From assembly GCF_005938125.1 (NCBI RefSeq), contig NZ_VCQN01000001.1, positions 1,302,001 through 1,366,000 on the forward strand: a stretch of 64,000 nucleotides of DNA. Reading direction: 5' to 3'. The stretch is from Bacillus sp. BHET2. Lineage in GTDB: Bacteria > Bacillota > Bacilli > Bacillales > Bacillaceae_B. Made by a program: the position numbers and the translations under genes. The notes beneath the pieces are model-generated. The model did not search any database, had not been told where the DNA came from, and saw only the letters and a list, made by a program, of their open reading frames with translations. Below, piece by piece: positions 18,631 through 29,984 of the stretch (position 1 is its first letter; each line of letters begins with the position of its first letter).

Positions 18631-19145
18631 GATAACAAACCTTCCATCGGCTCGATCATGATAAGTTGTTTCTCGATATCAACGCTCTTAACAACATCTT
18701 CTATGTAGGGAATAAGATGTTCTTTACCCCGTTCTCCCTTGACGACCCATACGTCGTTTGCTCCCGGGCTAAGGATCTCTTTGATGACCCCGATGTCTTC
18801 TCCTGAAGTGGTCACAACCTTACATCCAACGATTTCATGGAGGTAGTATTCCCCTTCTTCTAGTTCCTGAAGTTGATCTTCCTGCACCTTCAGAATACCT
18901 TCTTTAAATTTCTCAACCTCATTAATATTTTCATATCCTTCAAAAGTTAGCAAATCAAAACTTTTATGATTTCGGTGAGATTTAATCACAAGACTGATCG
19001 GTTCCTGCTCCTGACCTTGGAACAAAAATAGCCTGTTTCCCTTTTGATAGCGTTCTTCGGGAAAATCTGTTGTCGAAACGATTTTCAATTCACCCTTCAC
19101 TCCATGGGTGTTGACAATCTTACCTACATTAAACCACTTTTCCAT
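18627..19145 (-). CDS. rimM: 16S rRNA processing protein RimM
   Basis: RimM is a 30S assembly factor that binds S19 near the head. The N-terminal beta-barrel starts [19 protein letters not shown] and the C-terminal PRC barrel includes [20 protein letters not shown] and DVWVVKG. I use the ATG at 19145 (172 residues), with AGAGGTG seven bases upstream; an earlier in-frame GTG overlaps that site. It is overlapped by trmD and preceded by ylqD. Confidence 0.98.
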   Translation of the reverse strand: MEKWFNVGKIVNTHGVKGELKIVSTTDFPEERYQKGNRLFLFQGQEQEPISLVIKSHRNHKSFDLLTFEGYENINEVEKFKEGILKVQEDQLQELEEGEYYLHEIVGCKVVTTSGEDIGVIKEILSPGANDVWVVKGERGKEHLIPYIEDVVKSVDIEKQLIMIEPMEGLLS

Positions 19146-19162
19146 CGCTTTCACCTCTTAAC

Positions 19163-19549
19163 TTAACGAATTTCTTTCACTATACCATCTTCTATCACAA
19201 TCGTCTTGGAAAGGGTTTCCTCTTCCCAATTGTCACCAACTTGAATATCCATCATACCTTGTACTTCTTTTTCCTTTAATTCGCTTCCTATGGGTAAAAT
19301 CGATAATTGCTCAATCTGAAAATCCAACAATTTGATTTTTTCCGCACGATCATTCAACTCTTTTTCAAAATGCTGATTCAATTTATGTGAAGGATATTTT
19401 TTCCCTCTCTCAATCTTTTTCATCTCGAACTGTAACTGGTCACTTTCCTTTGCTAAATGAAACTTTTGGTTTTCATACCGTTTCATTAACAAGTTCTTAC
19501 TTTTTTCTGTTAATACCTGTTTAATCGTAATTGTATGTATTACATTCAA
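19163..19549 (-). CDS. ylqD: YlqD family protein, probable coiled coil
   Basis: A 128-residue charged protein with a long helical stretch (about 25-95) rich in Lys and Glu, likely a coiled coil. It ends in a small basic/acidic tail containing GDNWEEETLSKTIVIEDGIV. It has no signal peptide or membrane segment. The frame starts at a TTG with AAGGAGGAGG upstream, the only plausible site. The family is found between khpA and rimM in Bacillus; its function is unknown, though the setting among ribosome-maturation genes suggests a related role. Confidence 0.85.
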   Translation of the reverse strand: MNVIHTITIKQVLTEKSKNLLMKRYENQKFHLAKESDQLQFEMKKIERGKKYPSHKLNQHFEKELNDRAEKIKLLDFQIEQLSILPIGSELKEKEVQGMMDIQVGDNWEEETLSKTIVIEDGIVKEIR

Positions 19550-19682
19550 ACGTGATCCTCCTCCTTATCATTCACCCCACGCTGAAGTATGGATCTTTAG
19601 GGTGTTCTTAGGGGAGCAGTGAATTGTGTAAAGGGTTTATAGTCCCTATAGATCTTGCCATTTCTGGTCTTTGATTCCTATG

Positions 19683-19736
19683 AAAAAGGAGACTGACGTC
19701 TTAAGGCTATATAGTAACCTTTGTGTGTCAGTCCCC
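19683..19736 (-). terminator. Intrinsic terminator after khpA
   Basis: GGGGACTGAC and GTCAGTCTCC pair across a loop of about 29 bases, followed by TTTTTC on the minus strand. It ends the rpsP-khpA transcript, so ylqD-rimM-trmD need their own promoter in the next 130 bases. I see only a weak candidate there. Confidence 0.75.
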
Positions 19737-19776
19737 TAATTCCTAGAGCCGAAGCAAGTAGCTTATGAAAGCTTCC

Positions 19777-20010
19777 TTACTCCACAATCTCTAAAAAGAT
19801 TTTCTTCTGTTGTGAAGATCCTGCTGCAGCGTATACCACAGTTCGAATCGATTTAGCTACTCTCCCTTGTTTCCCAATAACCTTACCCATGTCCTCAGGA
19901 TGAACGGATAACTTATACGTTAAACCGTTCGTTCCTTCATCCAAGTCGACACGAACATCGTCCGGATGGTCCACTAAGGGTTTCACAATCGTTAGAATAA
20001 GATCTTTCAT
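19777..20010 (-). CDS. khpA: KH-domain RNA-binding protein KhpA (YlqC)
   Basis: KhpA is a single-domain KH protein that works with the Jag/KhpB protein in RNA binding and is linked to cell elongation in Gram-positive bacteria. The 77-residue sequence carries the GXXG loop as GKQG (46-49) in VIGKQGRVAKSIRTV. It starts 12 bases after rpsP, an association conserved across Firmicutes. Confidence 0.95.
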   Translation of the reverse strand: MKDLILTIVKPLVDHPDDVRVDLDEGTNGLTYKLSVHPEDMGKVIGKQGRVAKSIRTVVYAAAGSSQQKKIFLEIVE

Positions 20011-20022
20011 CGATCTAATCGA

Positions 20023-21757
<1,735 letters not shown>

Positions 21758-21769
21758 TCATGCCGCCTC

Positions 21770-22102
21770 CTAATCCAATATTTCAAGATCATCAATGAGT
21801 TTTAAACAATGAGAAGAATCGATTGATGGCTCTTCTATTTTTTGTCTTAGTTTATCAAGAATCTCGTTGCGTTCTTGAAATTTATTAAATAATAAAAGCT
21901 TTTCTTCGTACTCCTCGATCATTGCCTCTGTTCGTTTAATGTTATCATATACTGCTTGTCGACTAACATTATACTCTTCAGCGATTTCACCTAAAGAGAA
22001 ATCATCTAAATAATAGAGGGACATATAGCTTCTTTGCTTGGGAGTTAACAATGATTGATAAAAATCGTAGAGATAATTCATTCTGGTCGTTTTCTCCAGC
22101 AC
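21770..22102 (-). CDS. ylxM: YlxM family helix-turn-helix protein, SRP-associated
   Basis: A 110-residue protein with a sigma-region-4-like helix-turn-helix: [20 protein letters not shown] then [20 protein letters not shown]. YlxM homologues are encoded directly before ffh, and in streptococci YlxM modulates SRP activity. The start is GTG with GGAGGG seven bases upstream. The gene and ffh share the promoter at 22143-22171. Confidence 0.95.
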   Translation of the reverse strand: MLEKTTRMNYLYDFYQSLLTPKQRSYMSLYYLDDFSLGEIAEEYNVSRQAVYDNIKRTEAMIEEYEEKLLLFNKFQERNEILDKLRQKIEEPSIDSSHCLKLIDDLEILD

Positions 22103-22387
22103 GGATATCCCTCCTTGTTAAGTGAAAAACCTTTACATATGAAGAATACAGTCTTTACGGGCGTTTGTCAAGAATACTACGTGATATTTTACGATTTAAA
22201 ATTGATGTTATTTCATTTTAAGCGGAAATTTAATTATAGCTACTATGCTTCTATCAAGAAGTGAGCGCTATAGATGGTGAGGGGAATAACTTCACTTTCC
22301 TAGGACCTACAATCCATCCTCCTAGCACCACCAATCGTTACCTTAAATAGCAACAAAATTTACGAAAACAACTTTTAAATAGAATAT
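22103..22387 (-). other. ftsY-ylxM spacer with promoter and an unexplained structured segment
   Basis: Between the ftsY terminator and ylxM this spacer holds the strong ylxM promoter and, at 22275-22327, a segment that can form nested pairing: GGTG with CACC outside and CTAGGA with TCCTAG inside. It is not explained by the neighbouring genes. No reading frame with a ribosome site is present. Confidence 0.5.
22143..22171 (-). promoter_or_regulatory. Promoter of ylxM-ffh
   Basis: A perfect TTGACA, 17-base spacer and TATTCT on the minus strand, about 40 bases before ylxM. It is one of the best promoter matches in the window. Confidence 0.7.
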
Positions 22388-22437
22388 AAAAAAGAGCAAC
22401 CTGGAAACTATTCGTTTCTTCAGGCTACTCTTTTTTT
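22382..22437 (-). terminator. Intrinsic terminator after ftsY
   Basis: AAAAAGAGTAGCCTG pairs with CAGGTTGCTCTTTTT (two mismatches, with an inner GAAAC/GTTTC extension), ending in TTTTTTATATTC. It closes the rnc-smc-ftsY transcript. Confidence 0.88.
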
Positions 22438-22440
22438 ATT

Positions 22441-23430
22441 CTATTCTTCTTCTTTATCAACGAGATTGGAGAACAGGCCGTATACATATTTTTCTGCATC
22501 AAACGGCTGCAGGTCATCCATTTTCTCGCCAAGTCCCACGTATTTCACAGGGATCTCAAGCTCGTTTCTGATCGCCAGTACGATCCCACCTTTTGCTGTC
22601 CCATCCAGCTTCGTCAGGACGATCCCTGAGACATTTGTTGCTTCTTTAAAGGTTTTTGCCTGTACCATGGCATTTTGACCTGTTGTAGCGTCAAGTACTA
22701 ACAGCACTTCATGTGGCGCTCCTGGGATCTCTCTTTCAATGACCCGTTTAACTTTTTCCAATTCTTTCATCAAGTTTACTTTATTTTGTAATCTTCCAGC
22801 TGTATCACATATGAGTATATCTGCTTTCTTCGCTTTTGCAGATTGAACGGCATCAAACATGACAGCCGCAGGGTCACTTCCGGCTGCTTGTTTAATAACC
22901 GGAACCCCGACTCGCTCTCCCCATACTTCTAGTTGTTCAATTGCTCCAGCACGAAACGTGTCTCCCGCTGCAAGGACAACTTTCTTTCCTTGTTCCTTAA
23001 ACATATGAGCCATTTTCCCGATAGTGGTCGTCTTCCCAACACCATTTACTCCGACAAACAATAAAACGGTCAGTTGGTCTTCTTGAATGTTAAGGCTGCT
23101 ATCCTCTACGCGATCTCCTTGGTAGATATCAACCAATTTCTCTGAGATGACAGATTGAACATCCTCTGTGTCCTGTATATTACGACGTTTCACTTCAAGC
23201 TTGAGTTCATCAATCAGCTCCATGACGGTATCAAAGCCAACATCTGCACCGATTAGGATTTCTTCCAGTTCTTCAAAGAATTCTTCATCCACATTACGGT
23301 ATCTGGCAACCAGATCATTTACCTTTGAAGTGAAGTTATCCCTGGTTTTACTTAACCCATCCTTGAATTTCTCCGTTACATTGTCACCGGATTGCGTAAA
23401 TTTGTCTTTAAGCTTCTTAAAAAAACTCAC
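22441..23430 (-). CDS. ftsY: SRP receptor GTPase FtsY
   Basis: FtsY receives SRP-ribosome complexes at the membrane. The NG domain has the P-loop GVNGVGKT (127-134), DTAGR, and TKLDGTAKGG near the C-terminus. The acidic A domain of the E. coli protein is absent; a short basic helix at the N-terminus (MSFFKKLKDKF) probably contacts lipid, as in other Bacilli. At 329 residues it equals the usual Bacillus length. It lies 18 bases after smc. Confidence 0.99.
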   Translation of the reverse strand: MSFFKKLKDKFTQSGDNVTEKFKDGLSKTRDNFTSKVNDLVARYRNVDEEFFEELEEILIGADVGFDTVMELIDELKLEVKRRNIQDTEDVQSVISEKLVDIYQGDRVEDSSLNIQEDQLTVLLFVGVNGVGKTTTIGKMAHMFKEQGKKVVLAAGDTFRAGAIEQLEVWGERVGVPVIKQAAGSDPAAVMFDAVQSAKAKKADILICDTAGRLQNKVNLMKELEKVKRVIEREIPGAPHEVLLVLDATTGQNAMVQAKTFKEATNVSGIVLTKLDGTAKGGIVLAIRNELEIPVKYVGLGEKMDDLQPFDAEKYVYGLFSNLVDKEEE

Positions 23431-23448
23431 TCTTTCACACCCCGCTCA

Positions 23449-26400
23449 TTAAGTTTCAAGTAATTCCTTTGTTTCTTGTAATCTGACCGATACTAATTTA
23501 GACACACCTGATTCCTGCATCGTTACTCCATAAAGCACATGAGCCTCTTCCATCGTGCCCTTACGGTGAGTGATGACGATAAATTGTGTATCGTCACTGA
23601 ATTTCTTCAAATATTGACTGAACCTCTGTACATTTGCTTCATCGAGGGCAGCCTCGACTTCGTCAAGTATACAAAATGGGACAGGTCTGATCTTCAGAAT
23701 TGAAAACAATAGAGCGATCGCCGTCAAAGCTCTCTCTCCACCGGACATTAGTCCCAGATTCTGAAGTTTCTTCCCTGGTGGCTGTGCTACTATATCAACC
23801 CCGGTATGGAGAATGTCTGAAGGATCTGTAAGCTTCAACTGAGCTCGCCCTCCGCCAAACAATGCTTTAAATACCCCTTCAAATTCCACTTGTATGGCTG
23901 TGAAAGTCTGATCAAAGCGTTTGACCATTTCTGTATCCATTTCATTGATGACCAGATAAAGAGTATCCTTGGCTTCTGCTAAATCGTTTTTTTGCTCTAC
24001 TAGAAACTCGTATCTTTCTTTTACTCGTTCATACTCATCAATAGCTCCCAGATTAACGGTGCCCAGTTCTTCTAAAGCTAATTTGACAAGCTTTACTTTT
24101 TTTCTTGCTTCTTCCACCTCTAGCGTCAATGGGTAATCTGCCTTTGCCGCTTCGAAAGAGAGCATATACTCATCACGCAAATGATCAAGTCGATTTTCTA
24201 GCTCAACATCCAGGCGATTGATTTTTACTTCTTCATCCCTTAATGCTCCGACAAGCCCTTTGTGCTGACGTTTTAATTCTTTTAACTCAAGCTCTTCGTC
24301 TTCAACAGCGTGTTGAAGATTTAAACGCTCGTCCCTCCGCAATGAGATCAGCTTGGTTGTTTCAGCCTTTTGCAGGGCACATTCTTCTGCTTTTTCACCG
24401 AGTTGTTCTTCTCCAGAGAAATTATCCTTCATTTCAGTTTGAAGCCATTCTAGATCATCCTGGAGAGCTTCTTTTTGTTTTTTTGTTTCCAGCATAGATT
24501 CGTTCATGCGTTTCAACTGCTGGCGACTGTTTACCAATTGCTCGTTCTTAGCGGCTAGATTTGCCTTCATATCACTGATTTCATTCAATAGTGCATCCTT
24601 GGAAGTCCGTTCGCTATTTTTCTGAGTAGTGAGTTCGCTGATCTTTTGGTCAAGCTTGGATATCTCTTCTCCAATTTCTTTTAGAGACTCCTCCAGTTCT
24701 TTCGTTCTTGAGCTATGTTTTTCTTTTATCGAGGTGAAATCTTTTTTCTCTAAATCATATAATGACAGTCTTTCGTCGAGGTTTTGTTGCGACAGTTCAA
24801 TTTCACGAAGTTGAGAGAGCAGTTCTTGCTCTTTAAGGCGCAAACGTTCCCCTTTCACCCTCATTTCTTCCAGCTTTTTCTCCCTGAAACCGCACTCTTC
24901 TTTGAGTGATTTCACTTGAGATTGAAGCTGTTCAGTCTGATTTTCCATTGCCACGAGCTTTTCTTTCATTTCTTCAAGCTCACCTTTTCTGGAAAGAAGT
25001 GAATTCTTCTTCTGCTTCACCGTACCACCTGACATCGAACCGCCAGGATTGACCACATCCCCATCCAATGTAACAAGACGATAGCGGTATTGAATGAGCT
25101 TGGCGATTTCATTTGCGCCCTTTAAGTCCTTCGTGATGATGACATTTCCAACCAGATTAGAGATCACCATTTGATAGCGTTCATCATATGAAAGTAAATC
25201 AGCTCCTATTCCAATAAAGGAAGCATGCCCTTTCAGCATATTCTTTTGACTATCAGGTATCGATTTTCCCTTGATTACATTCATCGGCAGAAATGTTGCA
25301 CGTCCATATTGGTTCTTCTTTAGAAAGGCGATGGCTTTTCGACCATCTTCCTCCTTTTCCACAACAATGTGCTGCATGGAAGCAGCGAGAGCGGTTTCCA
25401 TAGCCGTTTCATATGATTTAGGAACCGAAATCAACTCAGCTACCGCTCCTTTTATACCAGTTAACTGGCCAGTGCGCTCCTTAAGAACCTCTTTTACCCC
25501 CTGGAAGAAACCAGAATAATCTTCTTCCATCTCTTCAAGCATTTCTTTACGGGATTTTGCTTGTTGCAGAAATTGATACGCTTGATAAAGTGTTTTTTCT
25601 TGTTTTTCATATTTTACTTTTATCGATTCGAGCTTATTTTGTTCCTCTCGATAAAAGAAAATATGCTCATCGATTTGTTCTTTTTGCTCTTGGAGATTTT
25701 TCGCCCGCTCTTTGTGGCTCAACTGTAATTCTTCCCGTTGAGTCACATATTTTTCATTTTCTGCTTCCAACCGTCCACTTCGACTGGATTGTTGGTCCAG
25801 TTGCTGTTGAAGGTATTGAATTTCATTTTTCGCTGAAGCCTGTTGATTCAGTTTTTCGATGTAATCACTTTTATAAGATTCGATAACATCTTCAATATTT
25901 TCATTGTAGTGCTTGAATTGGTCCTGTTTCGTGATGAGTGTTCTTTTCAGGTCTGCCACTTCTGACTCGATTAATGTGAATTCACGTTCTGCCTCATCTT
26001 TTTCAGAAGATAACCGGGTAATCTGTTTCTTTGCATCTATTATGAATTGAATTAATTGAGATTCGTTCGTTGATGAATTTTTTTTTCGTTCCACTAACAC
26101 TTGTTTTCTACCTTCAAGTTTCTCTAACTCTTCGCTGGTAGAAAGGAGCACTTCTTGAAGATTTGAAATCGATTCATCAAGAGCCGCGATTTTATCCCTG
26201 GTTTGGGTCAAGAACGCTTCTTTTTTTTGGATATGCATAGATAGAGCTAATTCTTCTTTTCCATGATGTTCAAATTCTTCGCTAAGCTTTTTCCACTGCT
26301 TATGTATATCTTCTATGTCATAAACCGTTAAGGCGACCTCGAACTTCTCCAGCTCTTCTTTCCTTTCGAGATAATCCCTGGCCATTGATGATTGAATCTT

Positions 26401-27015
26401 AAGAGGTTCCACCTGACCTTCTAATTCATGAAGAATATCATTTACTCGATTAAGGTTTTCTTGAGTTTCAAATAATTTATTTTCAGCCTTTTTCTTTCGT
26501 GACTTGTACTTTAATACACCAGCAGCCTCTTCAAAAATGGTTCTCCGTTCTTCCGGCTTACTATTCAGGATTTCTTCTACTTTCCCCTGACTGATAATAG
26601 AAAATGCTTCTTTACCAAGACCGGAATCCATAAACAATTCAATTATGTCCTTCAACCGACAAGGCTGTTTATTGAGTAAATATTCACTATCACCAGAGCG
26701 ATATACTCTTCTTGTGACACTGATTTCTGAGTAATCGATGGGAAGAGCTCCGTCCTCGTTATCTAACACGAGGGTCACTTCTGCTATATTCAGGGCTTTT
26801 CTCGAATCACTGCCGGCAAATATGACATCTTCCATTTTCGATCCCCGTAAGCTTTTGGCCGATTGCTCCCCAAGTACCCATCTGATTGCGTCGATAATAT
26901 TGCTTTTCCCGCTGCCGTTTGGTCCAACAACAGCCGTAACTCCCGGGACGAATTCCACGGATATTCTTTCTGCAAAAGATTTAAACCCCATTACTTCTAG
27001 TTGTTTGAGGAACAT
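23449..27015 (-). CDS. smc: Chromosome segregation ATPase SMC
   Basis: SMC with ScpA/ScpB loads at parS sites and extrudes DNA loops to organise and separate chromosomes. The N-terminal head has Walker A GPNGSGKSN (31-39) and the QSAKSLRG region. Two long coiled coils flank a hinge (about 500-660) with conserved glycines in GGSMSGGTVK. The C-terminal head has the signature LMSGGERALTAIALLFSIL and Walker B CILDEVEAALDEANV. The length of 1188 is typical. It starts 11 bases after rnc, a conserved pairing. Confidence 0.99.
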   Translation of the reverse strand: MFLKQLEVMGFKSFAERISVEFVPGVTAVVGPNGSGKSNIIDAIRWVLGEQSAKSLRGSKMEDVIFAGSDSRKALNIAEVTLVLDNEDGALPIDYSEISVTRRVYRSGDSEYLLNKQPCRLKDIIELFMDSGLGKEAFSIISQGKVEEILNSKPEERRTIFEEAAGVLKYKSRKKKAENKLFETQENLNRVNDILHELEGQVEPLKIQSSMARDYLERKEELEKFEVALTVYDIEDIHKQWKKLSEEFEHHGKEELALSMHIQKKEAFLTQTRDKIAALDESISNLQEVLLSTSEELEKLEGRKQVLVERKKNSSTNESQLIQFIIDAKKQITRLSSEKDEAEREFTLIESEVADLKRTLITKQDQFKHYNENIEDVIESYKSDYIEKLNQQASAKNEIQYLQQQLDQQSSRSGRLEAENEKYVTQREELQLSHKERAKNLQEQKEQIDEHIFFYREEQNKLESIKVKYEKQEKTLYQAYQFLQQAKSRKEMLEEMEEDYSGFFQGVKEVLKERTGQLTGIKGAVAELISVPKSYETAMETALAASMQHIVVEKEEDGRKAIAFLKKNQYGRATFLPMNVIKGKSIPDSQKNMLKGHASFIGIGADLLSYDERYQMVISNLVGNVIITKDLKGANEIAKLIQYRYRLVTLDGDVVNPGGSMSGGTVKQKKNSLLSRKGELEEMKEKLVAMENQTEQLQSQVKSLKEECGFREKKLEEMRVKGERLRLKEQELLSQLREIELSQQNLDERLSLYDLEKKDFTSIKEKHSSRTKELEESLKEIGEEISKLDQKISELTTQKNSERTSKDALLNEISDMKANLAAKNEQLVNSRQQLKRMNESMLETKKQKEALQDDLEWLQTEMKDNFSGEEQLGEKAEECALQKAETTKLISLRRDERLNLQHAVEDEELELKELKRQHKGLVGALRDEEVKINRLDVELENRLDHLRDEYMLSFEAAKADYPLTLEVEEARKKVKLVKLALEELGTVNLGAIDEYERVKERYEFLVEQKNDLAEAKDTLYLVINEMDTEMVKRFDQTFTAIQVEFEGVFKALFGGGRAQLKLTDPSDILHTGVDIVAQPPGKKLQNLGLMSGGERALTAIALLFSILKIRPVPFCILDEVEAALDEANVQRFSQYLKKFSDDTQFIVITHRKGTMEEAHVLYGVTMQESGVSKLVSVRLQETKELLET

Positions 27016-27026
27016 CTTCTTTCCCC

Positions 27027-27773
27027 CTATTTCGCGTCTAGCTTTTGTTTTAACATTTCTAGCGCCTTCTGTGCAGCTTGTTGTTCCGCCTCTTTCTTGG
27101 AACGCCCTTTTCCTACCCCTAGTTCTTCCCCATTTAAACTGACACGGGAAATAAACTGGCGGTTATGGGCGGGGCCGCTTTCTTCTAAGATACTGTATTC
27201 AATCATTCCAGCACTGCCCCTTTGGACCAGCTCTTGTAACTGACTCTTATAATCCATCACATGAGAAAAAGCACCGACATTAATTTTTGGATAGACAACC
27301 TTCTCTAAGATTGATACGACTGTTTCCAATCCTTGATCTAAATATACCGCTCCAATAAAAGCCTCAAAGACATCTGCGAGTAAAGCAGGTCTCTCTCTGC
27401 CACCAGTCATTTCCTCTCCCTTACCAAGGAGAATGAGCTCTCCAAAGTTCAGTTCAATCGAGAACGTAACAAGTGACGGTTCACACACGATCGCTGCCCT
27501 TAATTTCGTAAGTTCTCCCTCACTCATCATGGGATATTTCTTAAAAAGAAATTGTGAAACCGTTAATTCCAGCACGGCATCACCTAGAAACTCCAAGCGT
27601 TCGTTGTCTTCATAAGGCTTTCTGCGATGCTCATTCACATAGGATGAATGGGTAAAAGCTTGTTTAAGTAGTTTTTCATCTGTAAATTGAATTCCCATTT
27701 GATTTTGAAACGTTTTGAACTTTAAATCATTTTTATGTTTCGATGATCCATTATTTCTACTTTGCTTTCGCAT
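27027..27773 (-). CDS. rnc: Ribonuclease III
   Basis: RNase III cleaves double-stranded RNA, including rRNA precursors and the SRP RNA precursor. The catalytic domain contains [14 protein letters not shown] with the metal-binding acids, and [18 protein letters not shown]. The C-terminal double-stranded RNA-binding domain (about 170-245) has KSQLQELVQ and [16 protein letters not shown]. The ATG at 27773 gives 248 residues; the frame extends four codons further to a GTG that overlaps the ribosome site. Confidence 0.98.
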   Translation of the reverse strand: MRKQSRNNGSSKHKNDLKFKTFQNQMGIQFTDEKLLKQAFTHSSYVNEHRRKPYEDNERLEFLGDAVLELTVSQFLFKKYPMMSEGELTKLRAAIVCEPSLVTFSIELNFGELILLGKGEEMTGGRERPALLADVFEAFIGAVYLDQGLETVVSILEKVVYPKINVGAFSHVMDYKSQLQELVQRGSAGMIEYSILEESGPAHNRQFISRVSLNGEELGVGKGRSKKEAEQQAAQKALEMLKQKLDAK

Positions 27774-27818
27774 AAGGCACTCCACCTTGCTCCATATGTT
27801 CTCATAGTTTACTAATCC

Positions 27819-27847
27819 AGTTTATTCTAAAAAAATCATTTACGCAA
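27819..27847 (-). promoter_or_regulatory. Candidate promoter of rnc-smc-ftsY
   Basis: TTGCGT and TAAACT with 17-base spacing on the minus strand, located between the acpP terminator and rnc. The match is moderate. Confidence 0.4.
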
Positions 27848-27870
27848 AAATTTCTTCAACATTAGGTTAG

Positions 27871-27912
27871 AACACAAATAAACTTGGTAGAAGTGAGACC
27901 TCTACCAAGTTT
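27871..27912 (-). terminator. Intrinsic terminator after acpP
   Basis: AAACTTGGTAGA and TCTACCAAGTTT form a perfect 12-bp stem, followed by ATTTGTGTT on the minus strand. It ends the fatty acid operon. Confidence 0.88.
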
Positions 27913-27966
27913 GAAATGATGTTGAACGAAAGACGGGTTTATACCACCTTTAATTCAAGCTAACGA

Positions 27967-28200
27967 TTAAGCCTTTGCGTTTATGTAGTTCACAGCATCA
28001 CCTACTGTGCCGATTTTTTCAGCATCATCGTCAGAGATTTCCATGTCGAATTCATCTTCAAGTTCCATAACCAGCTCAACTACATCAAGGGAGTCTGCTC
28101 CTAAATCTTCTTTGAAAGAAGCTTCAAGATTTACTTGAGATTCATCTACACCAAGACGATCTACGATAATTTTTGTTACACGATCTAATACTTCTGCCAT
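27967..28200 (-). CDS. acpP: Acyl carrier protein
   Basis: ACP carries the growing acyl chain on a phosphopantetheine arm. The attachment serine is S37 in [20 protein letters not shown]. The protein is small (77 residues) and very acidic, as expected. The ATG at 28200 follows GAGGTG; the frame also opens at an upstream GTG inside that site. It is the last gene of the fapR-plsX-fabD-fabG-acpP group. Confidence 0.99.
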   Translation of the reverse strand: MAEVLDRVTKIIVDRLGVDESQVNLEASFKEDLGADSLDVVELVMELEDEFDMEISDDDAEKIGTVGDAVNYINAKA

Positions 28201-28294
28201 TTTTGTCACCTCCCCTCAAGTATTATAGAGCATTTTGACCTCTTATGAAAAGAGTATACATGAAAACGTTCAATAAAATATTTATATCATGAAA

Positions 28295-29038
28295 TTACAT
28301 GACCATTCCACCATCAATATGGAGGGTCTGGCCTGTCATATAAGAAGCTGAATCAGATGCAACGAACGATACTGCTTTCGCAATATCCTGCGGATCCCCA
28401 AAACGGCTTAAAGGAATTTGCTTTAACATTTCCGCCCGTACACCCTCAGGAAGCTGATCCGTCATGTCAGTGGAGATAAATCCAGGAGCAATTGCATTCA
28501 CTGTGATCCCACGAGGAGCCAATTCTCTCGCTGTTGTTTTCGTTAATCCGATTACACCAGATTTAGCAGCCACATAGTTTGCTTGGCCAGGATTTCCACT
28601 CACTCCGACAATAGAGGAAATATTGATGATTCTACCACTTCTTTGTTTCATCATCTGACGGGTGACAGCCTTTGTACAGAGGAATACACCTTTTAGATTG
28701 ATGTTGATGACATCATCCCATTCGGTTTCCTTCATTCTCATTAACAAATTGTCCTTCGTTATTCCAGCATTATTAACTAGAATATCAATTGAACCGAATT
28801 GATGAATGGTTTCCTTCACCATTTCTTGAACCGCTTCGCTATCGGATACATTACATTGTAAGGCAATTGCCTCTCTGCCTAAACTCTTGATTTCGTCAAC
28901 AACTTCATTTGCTTTCGCTTCGCTTCCTGCATAGTTCACTGTAACATTGCAGCCTTTCTTCGCAAGCTCTAGAGCAATTTCTCTTCCAATCCCACGGGAC
29001 GCTCCCGTTACCAGGGCTACCTTACCTTCTAAATTCAT
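28295..29038 (-). CDS. fabG: 3-oxoacyl-[acyl-carrier-protein] reductase FabG
   Basis: FabG performs the NADPH-dependent ketoreduction of type II fatty acid synthesis. It is a short-chain dehydrogenase with TGASRGIG at 11-18, NNAG at 89-92, a catalytic serine at 141 or 142, and Y155/K159 in YVAAKSG. Its ATG directly abuts the fabD stop, which indicates coupled translation. The length of 247 is standard. Confidence 0.99.
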   Translation of the reverse strand: MNLEGKVALVTGASRGIGREIALELAKKGCNVTVNYAGSEAKANEVVDEIKSLGREAIALQCNVSDSEAVQEMVKETIHQFGSIDILVNNAGITKDNLLMRMKETEWDDVININLKGVFLCTKAVTRQMMKQRSGRIINISSIVGVSGNPGQANYVAAKSGVIGLTKTTARELAPRGITVNAIAPGFISTDMTDQLPEGVRAEMLKQIPLSRFGDPQDIAKAVSFVASDSASYMTGQTLHIDGGMVM

Positions 29039-29983
29039 TTAAGCTTCCTCCTTCAACGATTGAATGGTTTGTTCTAAGGATGCTTCATCATGAACAGCAT
29101 ACGTTTTCACTCGTCTATTCACTTTCTTCACCAAACCCGAAAGCACTTTCCCAGGTCCAACTTCGATAAACGTATCCACGCCTAATCCCAACAGTTTCTC
29201 AACAGAATCTTCCCATTTAACAGGTGAGTATAATTGTTCGATTAATAAACGCTTGATTTCTTCAGAATCGGTCACAGGTAATGCTGTCACATTCGCCATG
29301 ACCGGTACAATCGCATCATCTATCGTAATCGAATCTAAGATTGAAATAAACTGTTCTGCAGCAGGTTTCATTAATTGAGAGTGGAATGGCCCACTTACTT
29401 GAAGTGGAATGATGCGCTTTGCTCCCTTTTCCTTGGCTAATTCTGATGCAAGCTCCACGCCTTTCATTGTTCCCGAGATAACAATTTGACCTGGGCAGTT
29501 TAAGTTTGCGAGGCCGACAGGATGTCCGTCATTCGTAACAAAATCGGTTATTTCCATAAGAGGTTCTCTTGGCATTCCAAGGATAGCTGCCATCGTTCCC
29601 TCTCCGCTAGGAACAGCTTCCTCCATAAATTCCCCTCTTTTACGTACGGCATATACGGCATCTTCAAAACGGAGTGCTCCTGCTGCCACCAAAGCAGAAT
29701 ATTCTCCCAGGCTATGTCCTGCAGTATAATCAGCGGTGATGCCTTCTGCTTTTAACCGCTCCAGAATGGCCATGCTCGTTGTTAATAATGCAGGTTGAGC
29801 GTTAGTCGTCTGCGTAAGCTCCTCTTGTGGGCCTTCAAAAATAACTCTAGTTAGCTTTGTATCCAGTCTTTCATCCGCTTTTGTGAAGTACGCTTGAACT
29901 TCCGGGTGTTTTTCAGCCAATTCCTTTCCCATACCAACTGTTTGTGAACCTTGACCGGGAAAGATGAACGCGATTTTACTCAT
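29039..29983 (-). CDS. fabD: Malonyl-CoA:ACP transacylase FabD
   Basis: FabD moves malonyl from CoA to ACP. The N-terminus MSKIAFIFPGQGSQTVGMG and the nucleophile motif GHSLGEY (S91) are present, and the catalytic histidine lies in QVSGPFHSQLM. I use the ATG at 29983, one base after the plsX stop; a longer frame into plsX has no ribosome site. It is 314 residues long. Confidence 0.98.
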   Translation of the reverse strand: MSKIAFIFPGQGSQTVGMGKELAEKHPEVQAYFTKADERLDTKLTRVIFEGPQEELTQTTNAQPALLTTSMAILERLKAEGITADYTAGHSLGEYSALVAAGALRFEDAVYAVRKRGEFMEEAVPSGEGTMAAILGMPREPLMEITDFVTNDGHPVGLANLNCPGQIVISGTMKGVELASELAKEKGAKRIIPLQVSGPFHSQLMKPAAEQFISILDSITIDDAIVPVMANVTALPVTDSEEIKRLLIEQLYSPVKWEDSVEKLLGLGVDTFIEVGPGKVLSGLVKKVNRRVKTYAVHDEASLEQTIQSLKEEA

Positions 29984-29984
29984 A

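Noticed and set aside
28222-28251. Possible promoter directly before acpP (TATAAT with weak -35)
   Set aside because: The predicted start falls on the ribosome site itself, which leaves no usable leader.
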